DNA of 64,000 bases, taken from Ophiura sarsii. Lineage: Eukaryota; Echinodermata; Ophiuroidea; Amphilepidida; Ophiuridae. The notes under the pieces were generated by a model. That model did not search any database. It saw only the letters and a list, made by a program, of their open reading frames with translations, and was not told the origin of the DNA. Shown here piece after piece: positions 1 to 12,301 of the stretch. A program made the position numbers and the translations under genes. How positions within the stretch are numbered: position 1 is the stretch's first letter; each line of letters opens with the position of its first letter. The stretch is from positions 40,565,944 to 40,629,943 of the forward strand of contig CM069455.1 in the NCBI GenBank assembly GCA_035610835.1, read 5' to 3'.

Positions 1-1202
1 ACTTCCGCAAAATGTGATATTTGAACATGGCAACAGGGTATCAATCTGGCAACACTGACTTTTTTAAATCGGTTGTTTGTTAGACTAAAGGTAGGGCAAC
101 TCATTCATGAAGTCAGTTTGGGCAAAAATTCTACCACCTTGGTGTAGGGTTCTGCCAAACTTTGTACTTTTTTCGTTGCTGAAATCAGTATAATTAGGAG
201 GATTTTCCCCTAAAATGAGCAAAAACAAGATAGGCCTGTTACCATGGCAACAGAGGGTTGCTGAATTTTTTAATACCATATCTTTACATAACTACTAAAT
301 GTCTTTCACCTCCCAAACTTTAGGCAAAATCCAAGAGATGGCGTGTCCAAAAGTTTGTCAACTTAGAAAAAAGTCGCTCTTAAACCCTCTCATGTAAGAT
401 TTCTTCAAAAGAAATCAGTAAAAAGTTTAAAAAAAATTAAAAAAAACATTTTCTCAGCATTTCCGAAGGTATATTAATGCTTTTCACTTTTTTTTTTGTA
501 TTTTGGTTAAAAGTCACCACCAATTGAATCAAGGGAGGTCATGACTAACCATCATGTAACAAGCCATAGGTGGTCTTCAAGGTTATTTTGAATAAACATG
601 AAACAATTAAGTGAGAAGCCATCTGTGGCATTATAGGAAGTTTCGATGTGATCACATAGAAACTCAAAATGCTAGCAAAGCCATGAACTTCACATGAAAT
701 ACTGCAAATTATGCTCTATAATTTTGGGTGGTAGTTACAAAGCATTACATACACCTAGCAACAAAAGTCCGGAGAAGACATTTGCCCATTTAGTGTATAT
801 CTCAGATTTTTGGTACCGATTATCTATGTTGAATTAGCCAACCTCAAAGCACCTGGTCTGGGAATTTTGTTACTTAGGTGTATGTGAAAACCCAACTTCT
901 GAAAAAAATTGAGGGCTCCCTCCATGAAGGATCTCTTTTAGTGCCCCGTTATCAAGCAAAATCACTCTCCATAAATACAATGATGACTTACTGAGTGCTA
1001 TATAAATAAGACTTTTAGATGACCCCCACACACTCCTCCACTCCCCTGGGTGTACCTATTTTTTGGACCTCTTAGATATGGTCGGTCGATCTGGTGCATT
1101 TGCTTCTTTTTTTTGGTCAAAACATTTGTGAAAAATGTTGGTGAATTTTCCAAATTAGTCTTTTTTTCTTTCTTTTTTAATTCTCAAATTTGAAAACAAT
1201 AT
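1..1202. other. No gene seen
   Basis: A+T-rich sequence without convincing exon, repeat boundary or splice-flanked open frame. Confidence 0.5.
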
Positions 1203-1204
1203 TA

Positions 1205-1616
1205 GGGAGCTTTCGATTTGGACGACAGACGCTTAAGATGACACCTCGAGTCATATGCGCATGCGTCGACTTAGCAATCCTTCGGTCGTCCAATTTCTAG
1301 AACCTGTCTTCTGCACGACGGATGAATCTAGGACGGTTGAATGACACTTTGAGTCATGTGCAAATGCGTCAATTTTGTCATCCGTTGGTCCTCTAAATGC
1401 TACAACGCGTAAAGGGACTAACAACTGACGTGGGGACGATGGTAACGTTTTGTGCTTTACCGTCGTACAAGCGTCTGTCGCGCAAATCGAAAGCTTATGA
1501 TCACAGGTCCCAGAAATTGGACTACCGGCGGATTGCTAAGTCGACGCATGCGCACATGACTCAAGGTGTCATCTTGTCGTAGAAGCGTCCGGCCGTCATC
1601 CAAATCGAAAGCTCCC
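1205..1616. mobile_element. GGGAGCTTTCGATTTGG MITE (TA target)
   Basis: Inverted ends GGGAGCTTTCGATTTGGA and TCCAAATCGAAAGCTCCC flanked by TA. The arms extend about 80 bp (GTCGACTTAGCAATCC and complement). Confidence 0.78.
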
Positions 1617-2034
1617 TACTGACTCAGTGCAGGACCCATGATAAAGAACATGTGTTTATGTGCCTTATATGCCACCTGGTGTTTTTAACCTAACCAGCCT
1701 AATCATAGGATTTTCATTGGGGTTGTAGGTTTGTGTTTTTTGCCGAAGGCCAAGAAAGAAAAAGATCTGTCTCACATACCCATGTTTTACCGCTGCATAA
1801 CCCTACACGATGTGCCCAATTTTGGTGGGTTTTTTTAAGATGTCCAATTTATTTTTTTACAAAATTGGCTCGGAAAGGAGAAAAAAAAGTAGACAAAAAC
1901 AAAATAAAAATGAATTTCCAAGTTTAGCATATAGCTATTTTAGAAAACAACAAAAACAATGCGTATTGCATAGCTATTTTCCCAAATGTGTGTGAGACAG
2001 ACATTTTTGCCAAGCTATTCGTTTGTTAACCTAC

Positions 2035-2055
2035 CTCCCATGGGACCATCATCCG
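2035..2055 (-). CDS. Candidate 21-nt microexon (ADDGPMGG)
   Basis: A 21-nt exon in phase 1-1, reading (A)DDGPMG(G). The acceptor is strong (TTTTTGTCTTTCCACTTACAG) and the donor GTAGGT. It is acidic then Gly/Pro, in keeping with the neighbouring cassettes. It is the most 3' exon I can place, so the gene presumably continues to the left of the window. Confidence 0.58.
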
Positions 2056-2393
2056 CTGTAAGTGGAAAGACAAAAATAAAGATAAGAAGTACATTATAAT
2101 AATAACTCTCATGAATTGAAAACCTCATTAATTTGCTGTAGAAGAAGTTATATAACGGTATTAAGGATCTTCCTATGATTAGCAACATTTGTTGATATTT
2201 TATAGGGCTTGCTGAGTTCCACAAAAATCTTAAATTTGAGCTTGATCGGATGAGCGGTTCAAACAATATGACAATTTTAGTTTCAAAAATAAAGAAAAAT
2301 TGAAGCATTCATTTCTTTGTTTTGAATTTGTATTTTGACCCCTTGCCCTTGCAAAATAAATAATTTATAATTAACTTTTACAATAAAACAAGT

Positions 2394-3100
2394 TTAAGGC
2401 TGGTGTCAACCCTGTTTGGCACCAAATTATCAAGCACTGTAACTTTTAAACTATAAATGTGATGTACATAAAAGTATACATTTTTTGTAATGAAATGAGT
2501 CAGAGAATCCTTTTTTGGTATCAAATTTTACTAAAATTAGTGTTTTTTACATTTTTGCCCAAAAATCACCTTTTTGGCGTGAAAAATTTTCAGACAACCT
2601 AACAATATCAGTTTTTGAGTAAAAATTCCAAAATTTCACCAAAATCATCTAAAGTCAATTATCTAGGAGCGAATTTTTTTTTTGGGCTTAAAATTTGTTT
2701 GTTTTGAAAATATTGACCAAAAAGTGCCAAAAATGAGATTTTTGAGATAAAAAACATTTTTTTTGGCACTTTTTGGTCAATATTTTCAAAACAAACAAAT
2801 TTTAAGCCAAAAAAAAAATTCACTCCTAGATAATTGACTTTAGATGATTTTGGTGAAATTTTGGAATTTTTAATCAAAAACTGATATTGTTAGGTTGTCT
2901 GAACATTATTGACGCCAAAAAGGTGATTTTTGGGCAAAAAATGTAGAAATCACTAATTTTAGTAAAATTTGATACCAAAAATGGATTCTCTGACTCATTT
3001 CATTACAAAAAATGTATACTTTTATGTATATCACATTTATAATTTAAAAGTTACAGTGCTTGATAAATTTGGCGCCAAACAGGGTTGACACCAACCTTAA
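2394..3100. mobile_element. Long near-perfect palindrome (TTAA foldback), about 707 bp
   Basis: Both arms, about 350 bp, are near-perfect reverse complements centred near 2748 (start TTAAGGCTGGTGTCAACCC, end GGGTTGACACCAACCTTAA). Arms contain AAAAGTATACATTTTT and GTCAGAGAATCC, shared with the elements at 44-46 kb and 49-50.7 kb. No coding capacity. Confidence 0.85.
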
Positions 3101-3399
3101 AATGCTACAAAGCTGGAATTTTGGGAGCATATGTTAATTAGAGTCTTTGAAAATGCAAATTTGGAAACGTCACATATATTTTCTTTAAATTGGGGCTTAT
3201 CATTGTTGTTTGTTTTGTGGCAAGTTTGGTACCAAATTGTGCCTTAAAGATTCATTCAAATGTCTATCCAGCCTGTTTAGTTAAAACATAATTGGAAGTC
3301 ATTCTATAGGATATAATAACAAAATGTATGACTTTCTTTTGTTGTGCACTTTGTATTATTTTTAAACTGGATTCAGTTCTTCTATTCAAATTAGCCTCT

Positions 3400-3690
3400 T
3401 ATCCACCGTGGAAGAGCCACCAGCTGAGATTTCTTGGACACATTCTCCGTCTCCCTGATGAAGAACCTGCCAAAAAGTATTCCTCCTACGCACCAAAACA
3501 AGGCCGAAGGAGACCTGGTCATCCATGCACATTATATTTGACTTACATACAAAGCTTACTAGGGGACCATGAAGGCATGATCCAAGAACGACAGATAGTC
3601 ACTCTTGCTCAAGACCGACGTGCATGGAATAAACTTGTGGTCGCCAGCTCTGCAGCCGAAGAATGATGATGATGATGATGATTCAAATTT
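3400..3690 (+). pseudogene. LINE reverse transcriptase C-terminal tail fragment
   Basis: The plus strand encodes LRFLGHILRLPDEEPAKK, GRRRPGHP and LAQDRRAWNKLV, the tail that follows the thumb of RTE/Jockey-like LINE ORF2 proteins (RWLGHxxRM...GRPxxR...AxDRxxWR). It stops at TGA within a (GAT)n run at 3665-3681, which probably is the 3' tail. All upstream domains are missing. Confidence 0.75.
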
Positions 3691-3859
3691 TGGGAAATTG
3701 TGGCCTTTTAAATCATATCTACAAAAAATGCATGGGTATGGGAACACTAGCCCAACTGTGATGGCGGGGAACGATTACAATTACAGAAGACACCAAAAAT
3801 GTAGGGAAAACACAGATTATAAAAAGAGAAGACATGATTTTTCGGCAAGATAAAACTTA

Positions 3860-3861
3860 CC
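3860..3861 (-). promoter_or_regulatory. Possible zero-length exon / recursive splice site
   Basis: On the minus strand a long pyrimidine tract (TTGTTGTTGTTGTTTTTAAAG) runs directly into GTAAGTTTTATC, so acceptor and donor abut with no exon between. This is the layout of ratcheting sites in long introns. It may instead be a decayed copy of the microexon at 3933-3947, whose donor is almost identical. Confidence 0.35.
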
Positions 3862-3932
3862 TTTAAAAACAACAACAACAAATAAAAATAAATAAAAATA
3901 AAGACATTATTTATTTTATAAACAAAACTTAC

Positions 3933-3947
3933 CTGGTTCTTCTTCCA
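3933..3947 (-). CDS. Candidate 15-nt microexon (VEEEPG)
   Basis: A 15-nt exon in phase 1-1, reading (V)EEEP(G). It has an excellent acceptor (TTTCTTTTTTGCAG) and donor (GTAAGTTTTG). Composition and phase match the tail cassettes. About 72 bp downstream in the intron lies a second pyrimidine-AG directly abutting GTAAGTTTTA (zero-length exon). The microexon could be a regulated insert adding a single EEEP linker. Confidence 0.6.
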
Positions 3948-4038
3948 CTGCAAAAAAGAAAGTAAAAGTGCAAAATAATCAATAATGGATAATGATTAAT
4001 AAGGGTTTGCACCTGTCTACAATGGCTGCCATGTGTAA

Positions 4039-4684
4039 AGGCCTCCCCATACTCCACCAACGCTGCAACGCTGAGCGCAAGCGTTGTCACGCTACGCTTG
4101 TCACAAAATGTACCAACGCTCTGCCGCTCATCGGGAATCTACGCCGAACGCTAGCGTTGGTCAACGCTCGACCAAATTAGCAAATCCGTCAACGCTGTGG
4201 GCGGGGCCTATGGTGTTCTGGGGAACAGACGACCAAACTACCTCACAAAACGCCGTAAATTTGTATTTCTAGCACATCACATGCATCAACATCGCAACAA
4301 ACTTGCTTAGGCCTACTGTATAAACATACCTTGACATACACAATATCATTCCATCAGCAAAAATAGCCTGATTTGCCTGGGATTTGCCTATTTCGGCTCT
4401 ATTTTCATGAATGGGAGCTCAAGAAAAAATATGTGACGTCAAAAGTCCGGCAAAGTGTCCTGCTTGCTGATTGGTCCGTGGACAGCGTCAACGCTACAAA
4501 GTTGACCTGAATTCAACTTCAGCGTTGGCCCGAGCGTTCGCCGCTTTCACCCAAAGCGTAGGCTGATCGAATTATTGGAAAACGCTTTCCCGAACGAGCG
4601 TTGTTTTGGTTTTGTAATGGGCACTAATACGCATGTGGTGTCAGAGCGCAAGCGTTGCAGCGTTGGTGGAGTATGGGGAGGCCT
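4039..4684. mobile_element. AGGCCTCCCCATACTCC foldback MITE
   Basis: Inverted ends AGGCCTCCCCATACTCCACC and GGTGGAGTATGGGGAGGCCT, extending into AACGCTGCAACGCT. The interior is rich in AACGCT/AGCGTT. Confidence 0.78.
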
Positions 4685-4862
4685 TAAGAATTACATTGTC
4701 ACAAGGGTGCCCCATATAGCACAATAAGTATATAACATATGGCAGCTATTACAGATAGTGCCTTTTCATATCACTAGGTGTCCCAACAAGAAGACCATTT
4801 CTGCAATAGCTGCTGCAATGTAATCAAATTAGTCTTGGTTCAGTTATTGTAACAAGGATTTA

Positions 4863-5255
4863 GGGGGCTATCATTTTCTTCGGGAGGGGGGGGTCACAAA
4901 TATGTTAATGGCCGTTGTTAATAAATTTATAACCCCCCTATCCGATACAAAATAATTTTATGACCCCCCCCCCCCCCCCCCCTCCCACCCCCGGCCTATC
5001 GAAGTTAGATTTTGTTATGACTAAATAGCAAATAATGAAAAAATAAACAGGAAAGGTGTTGTAAACATGTACATTTATAAGGGCTATGCTTAGATGAATG
5101 CGTGCGAAACGCGAAAAAAAATTGCTGTTTTGAAATTTTAGAATCTGAATTGCTACACAAAATTATAACCCCCCCTATTTAAGATTTTACAAAATTATGA
5201 CCCCCCCCCCACCATATTTGTGACCCATCCCCTCACGAAGAAAATGACAGCCCCC
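4863..5255. mobile_element. GGGGGCTATCATTTTCTTCG MITE, copy 1
   Basis: Ends GGGGGCTATCATTTTCTTCG and CGAAGAAAATGACAGCCCCC. It carries poly-C/G tracts inside both ends. A second copy in the opposite orientation lies at 59067-59489. Confidence 0.8.
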
Positions 5256-5261
5256 TTAAAC

Positions 5262-7351
5262 CAGGCCTTCTCAACTGGCGGAGCGCAAGCCACTTGTGGC
5301 CTTTGCATCAGTCCGAGTGGCGTGCAGAAAAAGGGAACAAATGTGCACCCCCCAAAAAAAGGAACAAAAATGTTCATGTTCAGTTAATTAGTGGTGCTTC
5401 TTGATTACCCTAACACGGGGTGAATAGGGACATGAGGGTGAATAGGACAAAAATGGGAAAAGTTTTCAAAATGTCCATTTTTTTATTTGATACTATTTTT
5501 ATTTTATTTTTTCCAAATGCTTAAAGAACAATATAATATAGTGTTCAGGAAATGGTTCAGTTGATGTGAAAGAACAAATGTGGAGTCCCGGGTATTTTGA
5601 AAATAAAGTTGTCCAAAAAAACACTGACAAAATGGTGTGGTCAAAACTTTCCTGCTCCTAACTGCATAATTTGAGCAAATGAGCTGGAAATGCACCAGGA
5701 CCTAGCTTTTAACGTTCTCCAACATACAGGCTGTAACAAAAAAAAGTTATATAGTTTTGAAAATAATATTAAAAATATCTCCCGTGGAATTTCTGTTTCG
5801 AGTTTTAATGGCGTGTGAGGGGAATTTTCCTGACATGACAATCGATGGTCGATAAGCAGAGATATGATCAATTGTCTAAAGTAGTCATGAAATCACCTGG
5901 GCCACTTTGGTTAAATCAATGGTAAAACCACTGGGATGAATATGAATGGAATCGAACCAAGAACATAGCAGTAGAGCGCTCTTGTTAGACAACAATGGTT
6001 CGTTTCAAGTGGTTAAAAGTATTACAAAGAAGGTTAGGTCTTTACAAATATAATTTATTCATTTTATGAATTTATTTATTCAACTGAAATAAAACTTTTT
6101 GAAAAATAATTATATTGTTCTCTTTAATGTTCCTTGCATGATACCCTAACCATTTAATTTATACAAGCAAGATTGTATGATATTATTGTGAAAGTGGCTA
6201 ACCCGATTTCTAGACGACTTAGTAGATTGGTCATAACTTTTAAACGCAAGTAGTTAAAAAGACCAAATAAAATGATTCTGGTAGCAAAAAACGGAACTTA
6301 ACACAGAGTGTAAGAGATTTTGACATTGCATGATTTTAACATTGAATTAAAAATAAAATTGCGACTGTATAACTTTTTTTGTTACAGTCTGTACTCGTTG
6401 ACATTGGTAAGATATTTTGAAATGATTTTACATTTTGCATTTTTTCCCTAAAATTTGTAAAATCTGGGTCAATAGGGACACCAACGTTTTTAATGAAAAT
6501 ATTGTACCCACTCCATACATGTATATTTAATTTTTTGAAAGAGCAGTTTAAAGGCTTATTATGTGGACATTATATCATCTCAAAAGTTTGATTAATTTGG
6601 GTACAAGAAACAATATGGTCTGGTCAAGTGTCTATATGTCCCTATTGACCCAGTTTTATGAACGCTTGATTGAAAGCTTCAATTTTTGAGGTGTACTATT
6701 ATTATGCCATTGTTGTCCAGAAGTGTTCATATTTCTTGTTAAAACTGACACTATAACTTTAATATGTCATAAACCAACTCCAAAAGTGTGTCAGATATAC
6801 TTCATGCTAATATTCCGAGACATGAGGGTGCTATTTTGTTCAATAGTATTTTTCACATTCAATGACACATAATATTTTATATCTCCATTAATGTAGAAAA
6901 GATGAACATTTGATACTGAATGGTTACATATCTACAATATAAAGCTCAATTCAAAGAATAACATGTTTTATGATCTTCAAGCACCAAAATAACTCCTAAA
7001 TCAGTTAAGTTTTTATCTTCTAAAAACATAGTCAAAAAATAATTTTGAATAGTTATAGTGGTAAAAACTCTTTAAATCTAGTGATTTCCCTATTGACCCT
7101 GACGTCGGGGTGTATAGGGACACCGACCTTTGTAAGAAAAAAATATATACACATCACATATTTTCAATATTTTTATAGTGGCAGTTCAAATGCATTATAG
7201 GTGGACATAATAGGTGCTAAAAAGTTTGGCTCATGAGGCAACATGGACAAAACTACAATCTAGAGAGTGCTGAAACTGTCCCTATCCATCCCGTTTTACG
7301 GTACCAACATTTAAAAAGTGGTGTAACACAAAATTAAGTTGAGAAGGCCTG
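5262..7351. mobile_element. hAT-like element with CAGGCCTTCTCAACT ends, about 2.1 kb
   Basis: Inverted ends CAGGCCTTCTCAACT and AGTTGAGAAGGCCTG. Internal repeats of GGGTCAATAGGGAC/GTCCCTATTGACCC type (5410, 6470, 6645, 7085, 7275) and a nested inverted pair with CTGTAACAAAAAAAAGTTAT (5732 and 6370). No coding capacity; flanking 8-mers match only weakly. Confidence 0.6.
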
Positions 7352-7899
7352 ATATAAACCATCCTGATAGAGTCCTATTTTTCCCTCCATAATACAGAAC
7401 TATAAGGGTTTTTTTTCATGTGCTTTTGTTATCAGCGCAAGATTTGTTTCAGATCATTTTCCCCCTTTTTCTTTCACGTTTATCTGCTTTCAAATGCTGT
7501 CTGTCTTTGTTTGCTAAACTGTAATATTGTTTATTATTGTTTGTTAGATGCGCCTTGGATTAGATTTTGTTTCTAGATAAATATATTTCTATATAAACGC
7601 TCAAAGAAGATTTTAAAGACAGCACCACAATGCATTGCATTTTTGCAAAACACTGTAAATTTGGTACCCAATTCATCTCGGTCCCCATAGACACATGCAC
7701 AACAACATGGCTTCATAGCGTCATCATCGTAAGAGCTTTTAGATTCTTGTTTACATCAGTAAATAAGTTAGTTCTCAGTGCTCCTTTGTCTTATCTCTAA
7801 AACTTAAGAGTTCGACTAGTATAAACAACTTACTCACAATAATTGGAAAACCAAAAAGACAAGAGAACCATCATTTTTTCCGATACATGTCATGCTTGA

Positions 7900-8649
7900 C
7901 AGAAAGCCACTATATCGATATCTCGGGTTACAAAGGTCACTGATATATCGATCGTATTGATACGAGTATATCAATAAGGGGAAATTCAAATGCATCGTGG
8001 GGAAAAATCGTGAGATGCATTGCGGGTGTGAAATCTTCTTTGAAAAACACTTATTCATTTTGGTCTAACCCACATACTGATATATCGATCGTATTGATAC
8101 GAGTATCGATAAGGGGAAATCCAAATGCATCGTGGGAATAAATCTCGAGTTGGTGCGATGCATTGTGGATGTGAAATCTTCTTTGATAAACGCGTATTTA
8201 ATTTGGCCTAACCCACGTCACTGATATATCGATCAGATTGATACGAGTATCGATAAGGGGAAATCCAAATGCATCGTGGGAAAAAATCTTGAGTTGGTGC
8301 GATGCATTGTGGGTGTGAAATATTCTTTGATAAACGCGTATTTAATTTGGCCTAACCCACGTCACTGATATATCGATCAGATTGATACGAGTATCGATAA
8401 GGGGAAATCCAAACGCATCATGGGAACAAAATCTTGAGTTGGCGCTATGCATTGTGGGTGTGAAATCTTCTTTGATAAACGCTTAATTATTTTGGCCTAA
8501 CCCACGTCACTGATATATCGATCAGATTGATACGAGTATCGATAAGGGGAAATCCAAATGCATCGTGGGAAAAAATCTTGAGTTGGTGCGATGCATTGTG
8601 GGTGTGAAATCTTCTTTGATAAACGCGCATTTATGTTGGCCTAACCCAC
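7900..8649. repeat. 144-bp satellite array ending at splice donor
   Basis: Five units start at about 7940, 8077, 8221, 8365 and 8510 (CTGATATATCGATC...GATACGAGTATCGATAAGG...GATGCATTGTGGGTGTGAAATC...GGCCTAACCCAC). The array ends exactly where the exon at 8650-8754 begins. Each unit ends with CTAACCCAC, the complement of the intron start GTGGGTTAG. Confidence 0.9.
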
Positions 8650-8754
8650 CTGTGGGTTTCTTTTTCTTTTTTCTCCTCTTCTTTTTGCCTCTCTTCTTTT
8701 CTGCCTCTTCTCCGACGGGTGCACCGTGGCCTACATCGGGTGTCTCATCAGCAT
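8650..8754 (-). CDS. Cassette exon: GHGAPV plus Lys/Arg-rich linker
   Basis: A 105-nt phase 1-1 exon (35 codons) with acceptor GATGTTTCAG and donor GTGGGTTAGG. It encodes ADETPDVGHGAPVGEEAEKK and then a Lys/Arg block ending KPT(G). It is paralogous to the exon at 46434-46547 (about 38 kb away), including the acceptor flank and donor. The donor-side intron is the last unit of a 144-bp satellite array, and each earlier unit repeats the sequence just after the donor. The next recognised exons downstream are two microexons at 3.9 and 2.0 kb. Confidence 0.78.
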
Positions 8755-8817
8755 CTGAAACATCAAATTGAAAAGAAGCATGGACAGTATTAGCTTTCAT
8801 CCAAATCTGCTTTTGCA

Positions 8818-9177
8818 CCCTATGGAAAAGTTAGAAATTATTCCCAACTTTTTACTGGTATTTTATGTGTATTTTATGTGTAAAACATGTTTGCAGCACA
8901 TAAACACACAATTGAAATGTGTATACAGAAAGAGAACACATGTTTGCCTACACATAAAGGCACATAAAATAGCCACTTCATTATGGGAGAGCTTAGGGCA
9001 GATAGGATTAGCAATTATGTGTAAACCTGTGTATTTATGGGGTATCATGTGTAATTATGTGTTTCTGGAGGCACATGAAAAACACATAAAATACACATGA
9101 AATACACACAATCTTTTGTTCTCTTAACACATAAAGTACACATGAAATATTTTATGTGTTTAAAAGTTTCCATAGGG
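8818..9177. mobile_element. CCCTATGGAAA MITE rich in ACACATAAA, copy 1
   Basis: Ends CCCTATGGAAAAG and GTTTCCATAGGG. The interior consists of ACACATAAAATACACATG-type words. Starts 64 bp beyond the acceptor of the 8.65-kb exon. Confidence 0.75.
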
Positions 9178-9221
9178 TGTGAAGACAAGGAGGGGTTAGG
9201 GACAACATCAAAACTTGACCC

Positions 9222-9297
9222 CCGGTCGCCCTCTACATTTAGCACTCAGGTCGCCCTCTACGGTTTAGCATCCCGATCGCCCTCTACGGTTTAGCAC
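9222..9297. repeat. GGTCGCCCTCTAC tandem repeat (about 25 bp x 3)
   Basis: Three copies of (G/A)TCGCCCTCTACGGTTTAGCA start at 9224, 9249 and 9275. Confidence 0.85.
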
Positions 9298-9884
9298 AGT
9301 TCCCAGCAGGGAACAGTGGAGTCTGCTAAAATATACACAGATATAATGAGGTCAATAGTTACACCCTGTTGAAGGGCCGGTTGATGGTGCCTGGTCATGC
9401 ACCCATCCATGTGAGAAATAAAATCTTGAAGTACAGCTCTCAAGCGATTGTTGACAACCAGTTCAATACCAGTCATTGATTTTTACTGGGGTTGGTATAT
9501 ATTATAACCCAATTAATCGATCTCAGCCGAATCTTTCAAGGGTGCGCTAATTGTGACCGCAAATTAATAGTGTAAACTGAACCGGTCCAGGCATACAAGG
9601 ACTGGTTCAGTGTTGCATGCATGAATATTCATGAACCGGTTCAAAAATTTGACCTAACCAAACAGCGCTGAACAGGACAGAACCAGAGGGTGACCACAGG
9701 TCTAGTCTTACGCACACCAGTGGAGCCAGGCATGTGCGATCGGTGGCCTGCTTGAGTCTCTATCTTTGATAGTATTATTAGTAGAGAAAAGTAAAACCAC
9801 TCACGGTTTTCCCCGTGGCTAGCCAAAACTCCTCGGACCAGTGACCTAATACCCCCACCTCACGCCCTCCCCTCCCTGGCCAGA

Positions 9885-11325
9885 TGTGACCCGGTGGGGG
9901 GGGGGGGCACTGACATTGGAAAAGGGTATAGGTATGTGCTGCGCTGAAGACCCCCTTTTTCACCCTCTGCTGCTAGCTCTTATGACCCCCCCCCCCCCCC
10001 TTTTGAGCCTGCATCAGTTCTTAAGACCCCAATTTTATTGAAAATTCAAAAATCGCGAAATTTTGCGTTCCAAAGCCCCACACAGAGAAAACGATGTACA
10101 AAATATCGCTGTTCAATTTCGGTTGTACACTTTTTCAAACAACAGATGTGTAAAAGTTATACATCGTTGTTTAAAGAAGACAACATTTTTTTAAACAGGT
10201 GTTGTTTACAGTATAAAGAACGCCGTTCACATCAATACAAAGTGATCTTGAACAACGTTGTTTACTTGTGACGTCACAAGTCACGTGTCACAATGATTCG
10301 TTTGCGATATGCTTCAAATTAATGGCCGCCGTATTTCATTCGGTATACAAATTTCGATTTTAAATCATAATTTTAAAGATTTTGCTGACAAGATGGGGAA
10401 ATACAATCAAGAAAATAATGAAATATGATGACCAAAGAACCGATATAGTTTGATGATAGACGGCGAAGATGGATATTTTTTGCAAAAATATAATTTTAAT
10501 TTCGCGATTTTGCTCCACAGACAGAAGGCATCCGAATTCGACAGTTCTGCCGTTCTGTCTGTGTACTTCAACACAAGAAATTCAAGTCTTCAAATCGTGC
10601 TGGAATTTTAAACAACTACCATTAAACAACCCTGTTTTTTTAACAACCATCATTTAAACAACCCTGCAGTTTTAAACAACCACCATTAAACAACCCTGGT
10701 TATTTAAACAGGCCAATTTCATCCATGAGGATTGAACAACTTTCTTTGAACAACCCAAGATGATTGAACAACTTTCTTTGAACAACCCAAGATGATTGAA
10801 CAACTTTCTTTGAACAACCCATGAGGATTGAACAACTTTTTTTAAACAACCCTTGAAAATTGAACAACAATTTTTAAACAACACCAATTGTGTAAAATCT
10901 GATTTTAAACATGTTGTTTAAAAAGTTAAACAACTAGGTGTTTAAAACTTTAAACAACCCCAGATGTTTAATATTTTGAGCAACATGTTGCTCAGCTCAC
11001 CCGTTAAACAGCAGTTGTTCACTTTATTAAACATGTTGTTCACCTTTTTTTTTTACTGTGCAATTCTTCGAAAATGTTGCCTTCTAAAACCAAAAGAAAT
11101 CAAAAATTTGCGTTCTTGCTATCAAAATTGAACTAAAGGCCAGTTCTCAAGCCCTACTTTTTTGAGATAAAAAAAGTTCCTAAGACCCTATTTTTCTTCA
11201 TAAAATCCACTCAGTTCAGATCTGTAGCCCCCCTTTTTGAGACCCTGTGCGGCACACCCCTATCCCCAAAAAAGTTGAGTGCCCCCCCCCCCCCCCCCCC
11301 CCCCCGGGATGTGACACATAAATCC
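9885..11325. mobile_element. Element with poly-G/C ends (GATGTGACCCGG...CCGGGATGTGACAC)
   Basis: Ends show G13CACTGACA at 9897 and GTTGAGTGCC followed by C-run at 11277, with GATGTGAC outside both. The interior holds a GAACAAC-rich inverted structure (10085-11060). Confidence 0.5.
10600..10990. repeat. TTGAACAACTTTCTTTGAACAA minisatellite
   Basis: About six imperfect copies of a 31-32-bp unit (GATTGAACAACTTTCTTTGA...) at 10730-10870, flanked by looser TTTAAACAACC repeats. Confidence 0.8.
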
Positions 11326-11929
11326 TTATTACAGTCCTCCTAGCAGTGTTGTAGGACTCGGGACTCGGACTCGGACTCGAGTCCGACTCGAGTCCTTTTT
11401 TTCAAGGACTCGGACTCGGACTCGGTCCCAGTACCCAAAGACTCGGACTCGGACTCGGACTCGGACCCCAAGGACTCGAGGACTCGGCTTCGAGTCCTCA
11501 ACGAGTCCGGCAAAATTGGGTTTTTTCAGTGTTTAGTTTCATTAATTTACCTGAATTTTGTTTTGCTGAGGGACTGAAGTGCAATGAGCATCTTCTTTAA
11601 ATTCAACATATAACATTAGGCAAACTCAAAACTGCTTTTGGTGATTGATGAAGTCAAAACTCAGGTGTTGTCAAGCAATGAAATTCAATTTTCTTCCCTG
11701 TTTGGTTTTCATAGCCTTATTTTACTGACATGCTTATTTCAATGTAAGTACTCCCAGTTCCAAAGATATCGTCAATTTAGTATAGCAAAGAATATTAAAT
11801 TGTATCCTGGCTTTTATCAGAATTATTAGCCTTTAGCAATAATGTACTTCTTTAGCTTGATCTGTTGTTGTTCGTCCATCGCAAAGCAAAGATGACAATA
11901 ACAACAAAGATTAGTTAGTTGAATTTGAT

Positions 11930-12010
11930 CTATGTGTCCGAAGATGACTAACAAGACCAATCCGGGCAAGGAAGCATCTCTCACATGTGTGGCACTTGTG
12001 ATCAGTATCT
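11930..12010 (-). pseudogene. LINE-derived Cys/His finger remnant
   Basis: On the minus strand a short frame reads TDHKCHTCERCFLARIGLVS then HLRTH. It matches the C-terminal C2HC/C2H2 finger (CxxCxRxxxSRIGLxSHxR) typical of retrotransposon ORF2 proteins in invertebrates. Only this fragment survives. Confidence 0.5.
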
Positions 12011-12301
12011 GGCGTTGTGACACTTGATGCTCTCGTCTTGCGGACCTCACGTTTTCCTCCTACACTCTTTCTAATTTAAGTAATTTTGCATGCAAATAAT
12101 TGCAGATAAGCAGTTTGTGAATAAAAGAACAACCACAAAGACAACATCAAGCCTGATAAGTTAGTTACTGAACTGGCTGTGATTATACTTTAATTAGTAA
12201 TTCCGGGTAGTAATTACAAATAAACAGTATAGAACTGAAATTCTGATTAAGAAAACGTTGATATAGTATTGGTGAACTGCGTCTTGAATTTGATACATAC
12301 C

